Positions 24,996 through 29,046 of a DNA stretch of 29,046 nt are shown in pieces. Below the pieces are notes generated by a model that did no database searches, was not told the origin of the DNA, and was given only the letters and a program-made list of their open reading frames with translations. The translations under genes were made by a program, and so were the position numbers. The stretch lies in assembly GCA_041740975.1 (NCBI GenBank), contig JBGSKV010000057.1:1-29046 (forward strand), written 5' to 3'. The DNA is from JBGSKV01 sp041740975. GTDB lineage: Bacteria; Bdellovibrionota_B; Oligoflexia; Oligoflexales; JALZUQ01. The first letter of the stretch is position 1, and each line of letters begins with the position of its first letter.

Positions 24996-25314
24996 CTGCG
25001 TTTTCAGTTTGGCGAAAGACAGTCGGCATAAAATTGCGCCATTTAAGTTCAAGAACAACCCCAAAGAGTCGATGACGAAGCTCGTCACTATACTCAAGAC
25101 AGTGCCCCGCACGAAAATCGTCACCCAAGAAGCCGACTACTTACACGTGACGTTTACAAGCGCTATCTTGCGGTTTGTGGATGATGTTGAGTTTCAAGTG
25201 GATCGAACGGCAGGGGTACTAAACGTAAGGTCAGCATCCCGAACAGGTTACTCTGATTTTGGTGTGAATCGAAAAAGAGTGGAAGAGCTTCGCGCTTTAT
25301 ATTCCAAATCATAA
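24952..25314 (+). CDS. DUF1499-family protein
   Basis: A 120-residue protein matching DUF1499: CPDSPNCVFS at residues 10-19, then IAPFKFK, the central LHVTFTSAILRFVDDVEFQV and the C-terminal RSASRTGYSDFGVNRKRVEEL. No signal peptide. AAGGA lies ahead of the ATG inside the last codons of proline dehydrogenase, and the 44-nt overlap implies coupling. Function of DUF1499 is unknown. It overlaps the convergent HNH gene by 6 nt. Confidence 0.9.
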   Translation: MATFPRMQACPDSPNCVFSLAKDSRHKIAPFKFKNNPKESMTKLVTILKTVPRTKIVTQEADYLHVTFTSAILRFVDDVEFQVDRTAGVLNVRSASRTGYSDFGVNRKRVEELRALYSKS

Positions 25315-26244
25315 CACCCAGCTTTGCATGAATTCGTCTCCTAAGGCTTGGGCTGCGGCCAGCCGGTTATGAGATGGGCACAGCAACCTTAGATTTTCTG
25401 CCGCGTGCTCTCCCCCGAAACACCACATCGTTTTGTGATCCATCTGAAGATTTGCCTCCTCCTTACATTGGCGTCCATCCGAGCTTGAGTAACTGCACCG
25501 GTGCAGCTGAGATTGATAAACTTGGTGACGAACTTGGGCGGGAATATAGCGTGATCGAGCGTCCTCTGGCTTATTGGTACTAGGAATGAGTAACTCACCT
25601 GCACCGGTGCAGGTGGTGGACTGAGAGTGTTTTTTCTGCTGGCGAATACTCGCGCGTTCCGCCTTGCGGACCGGGTCTTTCTTATCTAGAAGAGCCTCCA
25701 AAGCCTGATGGATGACCGTATCTCGGGTGACATTTTTTTCACTGCCTTTTTGCAAAAGACCTTGTGCTCTTTCTAGTTTTTCCATCACGTCCAACGGTAA
25801 GCGCAGTGTGATCTCAACTTTTGCTTCGGCATCTCGAAGTGATCCATCACCTTGAACTTGCGACAAAAAGCCTTCGAGCTCACGTTTCGATAGACCAGGT
25901 AGGCGGTCCAATATCACGTCTGAGTTTGCGGGGGTAATATGGGGCGAAAGTAGACTAAGGTGAGTGAGATGAGTTTTGTTATCTTTTAGAAGCTCCATCG
26001 CCTTTGGAAAAAGGCTAACGACATTGATGGCCTGAGAAAGCCGCCAGGCCCGGTCCTCGGAAATTTCTAAATGGTCCACGCAAAAACTGGCTAGGTTATG
26101 AAAACCCATCAGAATATGAAGTTTGCGCAGTTTGATTTCTTTTAAATGAGTCAGCAAATGCAGCTCTTTTTTCTTTAACTCACCAGCTAGATTTTTTGCC
26201 GATGTGACTAGTGCTTTATTTGAAATGATTTCGAGATTTTCCAT
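25309..26244 (-). CDS. HNH endonuclease
   Basis: A 311-residue protein; ATG 26244 with GGAG upstream. The N-terminal two thirds are helical (KNLAGELKKKELHLLTHLKE, RAWRLSQAINVVSLFPKAM). Next comes a segment that could be ribbon-helix-like (KVEITLRLPLDVMEKLERAQ). The C-terminal HNH domain reads RCSYSSSDGRQC, LQMDHKTMWCFGGEH, AAENLRLLCPSHNRLAA, with the paired cysteines, central His and Asn of HNH nucleases. Standalone HNH proteins with this layout are common in Bdellovibrionota. Two copies of a 14-bp palindrome lie inside the gene (25493 and 25599). Confidence 0.85.
   Translation of the reverse strand: MENLEIISNKALVTSAKNLAGELKKKELHLLTHLKEIKLRKLHILMGFHNLASFCVDHLEISEDRAWRLSQAINVVSLFPKAMELLKDNKTHLTHLSLLSPHITPANSDVILDRLPGLSKRELEGFLSQVQGDGSLRDAEAKVEITLRLPLDVMEKLERAQGLLQKGSEKNVTRDTVIHQALEALLDKKDPVRKAERASIRQQKKHSQSTTCTGAGELLIPSTNKPEDARSRYIPAQVRHQVYQSQLHRCSYSSSDGRQCKEEANLQMDHKTMWCFGGEHAAENLRLLCPSHNRLAAAQALGDEFMQSWVL
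25493..25506. repeat. Palindrome CTGCACCGGTGCAG, copy 1
   Basis: A perfect 14-bp palindrome inside the HNH gene, read in the protein as QLHRCS. It is preceded by TGAGTAACT as in copy 2. Confidence 0.8.
25596..25615. repeat. Palindrome CACCTGCACCGGTGCAGGTG, copy 2 (extended)
   Basis: A perfect 20-bp palindrome with the same 14-bp core as the copy at 25493, 106 bp away and in a different reading frame (read TTCTGAGE). TGAGTAACT again precedes it, separated by an extra CACCT. Confidence 0.8.
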
Positions 26245-26609
26245 GTTTTCTCCTTTTTTTACAGGAGTGACCATAGCATGGGTTTTTAAAAACGAGATTT
26301 CTTCGTAAGGACTTCCTCGCGAGAAAATGGTTTTTAACACGCAAGCTTTGACTGCTATAAAGAAAAATGGAAAGTTGAAGAAAAGTTTTCGATAAATGGA
26401 AAATGAAGATTAGGGTTTGATTCTGAAGTTAAAAAAACCTGTCAAGAAAAAAAAGAATTTTTTCGAAGAAGTCATCAGAGGACATTGGCGCTTATAATCT
26501 ATATGCAGGGTGTTGGCGTCATCCTGAAGCGAATCCACCTCTCCCTCACTGGTTCGGCAGACACGATCCTGAGCGAAGCGAAGGATCCCCTTGTCTCTAC
26601 CCCTAAGGG
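26245..26609. other. Gene-free stretch with a REP-like element
   Basis: No credible gene. An open minus-strand frame at 26410-26622 lies across the repeat and has no ribosome site. The only structured element is the repeat at 26517-26598. Confidence 0.55.
26517..26598. repeat. REP-like element, second copy
   Basis: Begins CGTCATCCTGAAGCGAATC, then after a diverged stretch GATCCTGAGCGAAGCGAAGG forming a GATCCT/AGGATC hairpin, followed by ATCCCCTTGTCTCT. The 3' part is shared with the inverse strand of the 14.4-kb element, including AGGATCCCCTTGTCTCT. It sits just past the lipoprotein stop at 26610 and may act as its terminator. Confidence 0.75.
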
Positions 26610-27005
26610 TTAACAACCACATTTATTATTAAATATGCCTGAACCATCAAAGATTTTGCCGCCGCCAAAAAGGCCATTACCATTGCCAATGTTTGAAAAC
26701 AGCCCGCCGCCGGAATTCCCATTATTGCTGTTGCCAATATTCGAGAAAAGGCCGCCTAAAGCGCTCCCTATCCCTGGCTCAGAGCTACCTGTGCTCGTTG
26801 GAATATAATTGTCGCCAAGTGTGGTAGTCGATGGCGTCACTCCTGTTTGGTAAACAGTAGGACTCGTCGTCGCAGACGTATCCGCAACCGAATCATTTGT
26901 AAGATTGGTTTGGGCTTGAACCGTAGGTTTTACGGTAAAGTCTTTTTCATCGCCGCAGGCGACACAAAATAAAAATAATAGGACGAGTGAAGTCGTACGA
27001 ATCAT
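26610..27005 (-). CDS. Gly/Asn-rich lipoprotein with GLFSNIGN repeats
   Basis: A 131-residue lipoprotein with lipobox CVAC and GAGG before the ATG. A Thr/Ser-rich linker leads to a Gly/Asn-rich tail with two copies of GGLFSNIGN, then GLFGGG, ending NNKCGC. It is low complexity with no recognised family. The terminal Cys pair could be cross-linked. A sigma-28-like site lies 48 nt upstream. Confidence 0.75.
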   Translation of the reverse strand: MIRTTSLVLLFLFCVACGDEKDFTVKPTVQAQTNLTNDSVADTSATTSPTVYQTGVTPSTTTLGDNYIPTSTGSSEPGIGSALGGLFSNIGNSNNGNSGGGLFSNIGNGNGLFGGGKIFDGSGIFNNKCGC

Positions 27006-27052
27006 GGCGTCGATCCTCTAAGATTTTAAAAAAACGTATGGTTCTAATGGTC

Positions 27053-27080
27053 CTATCGGAATATGTTGGGAAAAACTTTA
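27053..27080 (-). promoter_or_regulatory. Sigma-28-like promoter of the 27005 lipoprotein
   Basis: Minus strand: TAAAGTTT (perfect -35, 27080-27073), 12 nt, TCCGATAG (27060-27053). Confidence 0.65.
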
Positions 27081-27161
27081 GTAAATCTTGTTTTCTTAAT
27101 AGTTATAGCAGGGTGAGAAGCGACTGGACCGTGCAGGGAGACTGGTCAAATGCTGCAAATT

Positions 27162-27578
27162 CTAGGCTTTTGAGCTATTTCGGGTCGAGCAGTGAACGAT
27201 GTCAGAGTAAATAACAAACTCTAGTTTCCCTTGGCTTTTCTTGAACTCATCATAACTTTCTTGGCATTCTTGGGCGACGTTTTTGGCGAGGGTCACGGTC
27301 ATAAGGTGCATATCTTCACTTCCGTCTAAACTTGTCAGTCCTTCGATATTATCGCTCGAATCGTCGGCTGTTAATCCGTTGACCACGATCGAAAAGGCTG
27401 GCTCTTTCGGATTCTGATCGGCGACGATTTTAAAGTGATCGATGGACGTAAAAATGTAAGGGTTTGCGGAATGCTTTGCTTGGCGATCGGACTCACTGCC
27501 GAAACTCGCAGAAGTCCGGTCTTTCTTGTTGCAACCCGATAAAACGCTCAGAAAAATAAAGGCTGTCACGATGCGCAT
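27162..27578 (-). CDS. Small lipoprotein, paralogue of the 28036 gene
   Basis: A 138-residue lipoprotein with lipobox LSGC. The mature part (FKIVADQNPKEPAFSIVVNG, DMHLMTVTLAKNVAQECQES, KLEFVIYSDIVHC) has the same layout as the next gene (VEELTILADTVRSDVFTIKI, ESEIETCNIALAVFNQTKKK, VLFIFDLVTQRC). In both, one Cys follows a run like LAKNVAQEC/ESEIETC and a second closes an IVHC/TQRC strand. No named family is recognised. The upstream gene ends 47 nt before its start; a separate promoter is not obvious. Confidence 0.75.
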   Translation of the reverse strand: MRIVTAFIFLSVLSGCNKKDRTSASFGSESDRQAKHSANPYIFTSIDHFKIVADQNPKEPAFSIVVNGLTADDSSDNIEGLTSLDGSEDMHLMTVTLAKNVAQECQESYDEFKKSQGKLEFVIYSDIVHCSTRNSSKA

Positions 27579-27625
27579 TGCTGTAATCCTTGCGGTTTCA
27601 TGTTTTCTGGGTTTAGTTTGGACTC

Positions 27626-28036
27626 TTATTTAGACAAAATATGACAGCGCTGTGTTACTAGATCGAAAATGAAAAGAACCTTCTTTTTTGTTTGGTTGAA
27701 AACAGCGAGTGCAATATTGCAAGTCTCTATTTCCGACTCGGGAATGGTGCCAGAATGTGTGCTCATAGGCATGCCAAGTACATCTGCGGAAAGGTTGTTC
27801 TCGGGTACTTGTATACCCCGAATTTTAATCGTGAAGACGTCGCTACGCACGGTGTCTGCTAGTATCGTCAGCTCCTCAACATGTCCAAAGATAATCTGAT
27901 TATACCATTCCGTATAAATGATAGTGGAAGATTCATCTTCAATCACGTTGCCTGAGAAAGAAAGGTTTGAGTCTTTTTCCGTCGAACCACATCCAGTTAA
28001 AATAAACACAAATATGATTGCAAACATGCTTTTCAT
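27626..28036 (-). CDS. Small lipoprotein, paralogue of the 27578 gene
   Basis: A 136-residue lipoprotein with lipobox LTGC and AGAGGA ahead of the ATG. It shares the two-Cys, beta-strand-rich layout described for its downstream neighbour, with weak sequence identity, so the pair are old tandem duplicates. A sigma-28-like site ends 27 nt before the ATG. Confidence 0.75.
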   Translation of the reverse strand: MKSMFAIIFVFILTGCGSTEKDSNLSFSGNVIEDESSTIIYTEWYNQIIFGHVEELTILADTVRSDVFTIKIRGIQVPENNLSADVLGMPMSTHSGTIPESEIETCNIALAVFNQTKKKVLFIFDLVTQRCHILSK

Positions 28037-28063
28037 CGTGATTTTCCTCTAAGGTTTTCGCAC

Positions 28064-28091
28064 CTATCGGAAAACGCCGAAAAAAACTTGA
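28064..28091 (-). promoter_or_regulatory. Sigma-28-like promoter of the 28036 lipoprotein
   Basis: Minus strand: TCAAGTTT (seven of eight, 28091-28084), 12 nt, TCCGATAG (28071-28064). Confidence 0.6.
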
Positions 28092-28127
28092 GAGAAACGA
28101 AAACTGAAAAACTTTAGGGAAAAATTT

Positions 28128-29046
28128 TTAAAGAAATAATCCAGCAATACTCGCGGTTATAAATGAAGCGAAATTTCCGCCGATCATCGCAATCAAACCA
28201 AGGCGCGCAAAATCCTTGCGACGTTCCGGCGCAAGACTGGCGTTGCCGCCGACTTGAATCGCTATGGAGCTGAAGTTAGCAAAACCACACAAAGCATAAG
28301 TTGCAATGACTTGAGCACGCGGCGAAATCGCGGAGGTTTTGATCATTTCCGCCAGGTCCATAAACGCTACGAACTCATTCAGAACAATTTTTTTGCCCAG
28401 AAGTTCACCAAAAGCCGCACAATCCGCCCAAGGCACACCCATCAAAAAAGCCAGCGGACGAAAGATCCAACCCATAATGCCTTCAAAGCTTAGTTGCCAA
28501 CCAAACCAGGCGCCCATCGATCCCACCGCATGGTTGAACATAGCCACCAAAGCCACGAATGCGATCAGCATGGCGCCAACGTTCAGCGCCAGCATCAAAC
28601 CTTGACTGGCGCCATTAACAGCCGCTTCAAAGACATTGACGTCGTTGGTTTTAAAATCAACTTTGTGTGAGCCCATCGTTAATGGGGTTTCTCGTTCCGG
28701 AACCATGAGTTTGGCGATAACGATACATGCCGGCGCCGACATAAACGACGCGGCAATCAAATGCCCGGCCGATACACCCATGCCGACATAGGCCGCTAAG
28801 ACTCCACCCGCGACCGTGGCCATGCCGCTTGTCATCAAGACGTTAATTTCGGATTTTGTCATAGTCGGAAGATAGGGTCTGACAAAGAGTGGAGCTTCGG
28901 TTTGACCCAAGAAAATATTGGCGGCCGTCACCAGTGCTTCCGCCCCAGAAATGCGCATGGTTTTTTGCATTAAGACGCTGATCCAGCCGATAATGCGCTG
29001 CAAAACACCGTAGTAAAAAAGAATTTGCGACAATGACGCCATGAAA
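28128..29046 (-). CDS. nupC: NupC/CNT-family nucleoside transporter (5' end beyond window)
   Basis: The C-terminal three quarters of a concentrative nucleoside transporter. The motifs FLGQTEAPLFVRPYL (nucleoside and cation site) and GKKIVLNEFVAFMDL (second site, NEFVAF) are diagnostic. The sequence has the expected alternation of hydrophobic helices and re-entrant loops and ends GNFASFITASIAGLFL. The frame continues past the right edge with no stop (a Phe codon precedes the first Met), so about 100 residues are missing. It would import nucleosides with H+ or Na+, useful to a predator digesting prey nucleic acid. Confidence 0.93.
   Translation of the reverse strand, partial: FMASLSQILFYYGVLQRIIGWISVLMQKTMRISGAEALVTAANIFLGQTEAPLFVRPYLPTMTKSEINVLMTSGMATVAGGVLAAYVGMGVSAGHLIAASFMSAPACIVIAKLMVPERETPLTMGSHKVDFKTNDVNVFEAAVNGASQGLMLALNVGAMLIAFVALVAMFNHAVGSMGAWFGWQLSFEGIMGWIFRPLAFLMGVPWADCAAFGELLGKKIVLNEFVAFMDLAEMIKTSAISPRAQVIATYALCGFANFSSIAIQVGGNASLAPERRKDFARLGLIAMIGGNFASFITASIAGLFL

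Noticed and set aside
26410..26622. Minus-strand frame of 70 codons across the REP-like element
   Set aside because: It is read through a repeat, has no ribosome site, and ends in a run of Phe codons from an A/T-rich stretch.
1..29046. Search for tRNA, rRNA, CRISPR, prophage and transposase signatures
   Set aside because: No matching structures, repeat-spacer arrays or recombinase genes were seen by eye.

Overview
The window looks like a chromosomal segment of a Bdellovibrionota (Bdellovibrio-like) bacterium. The clues are a TIGR02147-family regulator, a type typical of Bdellovibrio and Fibrobacter, an unusually high share of signal-peptide and lipoprotein genes of no known family, a CheB/CheR hybrid sensor, and base composition in the mid-40s percent GC. 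No rRNA, tRNA, CRISPR array, prophage or insertion sequence is visible.

Layout. 1-2.1 kb: a CheB/CheR fusion on the minus strand, running off the left edge, with a C12 tract at its start that puts the best ATG out of frame. 2.3-2.9 kb: a toxin-first RelE/HigBA-like toxin-antitoxin pair with its own promoter and an inverted repeat lying inside it. 3.0-5.4 kb: groES-groEL with promoter and a strong Rho-independent terminator. 5.5-6.0 kb: a type IV pilin-like protein. 6.1-10.2 kb: a six-gene minus-strand block, led by the TIGR02147 regulator and followed by five secreted proteins, three of them tandem paralogues. 10.5-14.3 kb: an exported unknown, a lipoprotein, and a large lipoprotein with a dockerin-like calcium loop and an Lcl/DUF1566-type C-terminus. 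14.4 kb: a REP-like palindromic repeat, with a related copy at 26.5 kb. 14.5-19.9 kb: an exported elicitor-type transglutaminase, small cysteine-rich lipoproteins (two with a pacifastin-like pattern), an Asp-box lipoprotein, a small basic exported protein and an exported HAD-like phosphatase. 20.0-23.7 kb: a TPR/PH-like membrane protein with a coupled 36-residue leader gene, and an NHL-propeller lipoprotein. 23.7-26.2 kb: proline dehydrogenase, DUF1499 and an HNH endonuclease. 26.6-28.0 kb: three small lipoproteins. 28.1 kb to the right edge: most of a NupC/CNT nucleoside transporter.

Functionally the region mixes housekeeping (chaperonin, proline oxidation, nucleoside uptake) with a large cell-envelope and secretome component. 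Six 28-bp sites fit a flagellar sigma-28-like pattern (TAAAGTTT-like box, exactly 12 nt, TCCGATAG-like box) and sit just upstream of separate lipoprotein or exported-protein genes, suggesting a shared regulon. The most novel-looking units are the TIGR02147-led secreted-protein operon with its three-member family, and this putative sigma-28 lipoprotein regulon. Start codons were chosen from Shine-Dalgarno spacing and signal-peptide geometry, so several genes are shorter than their longest open frame.
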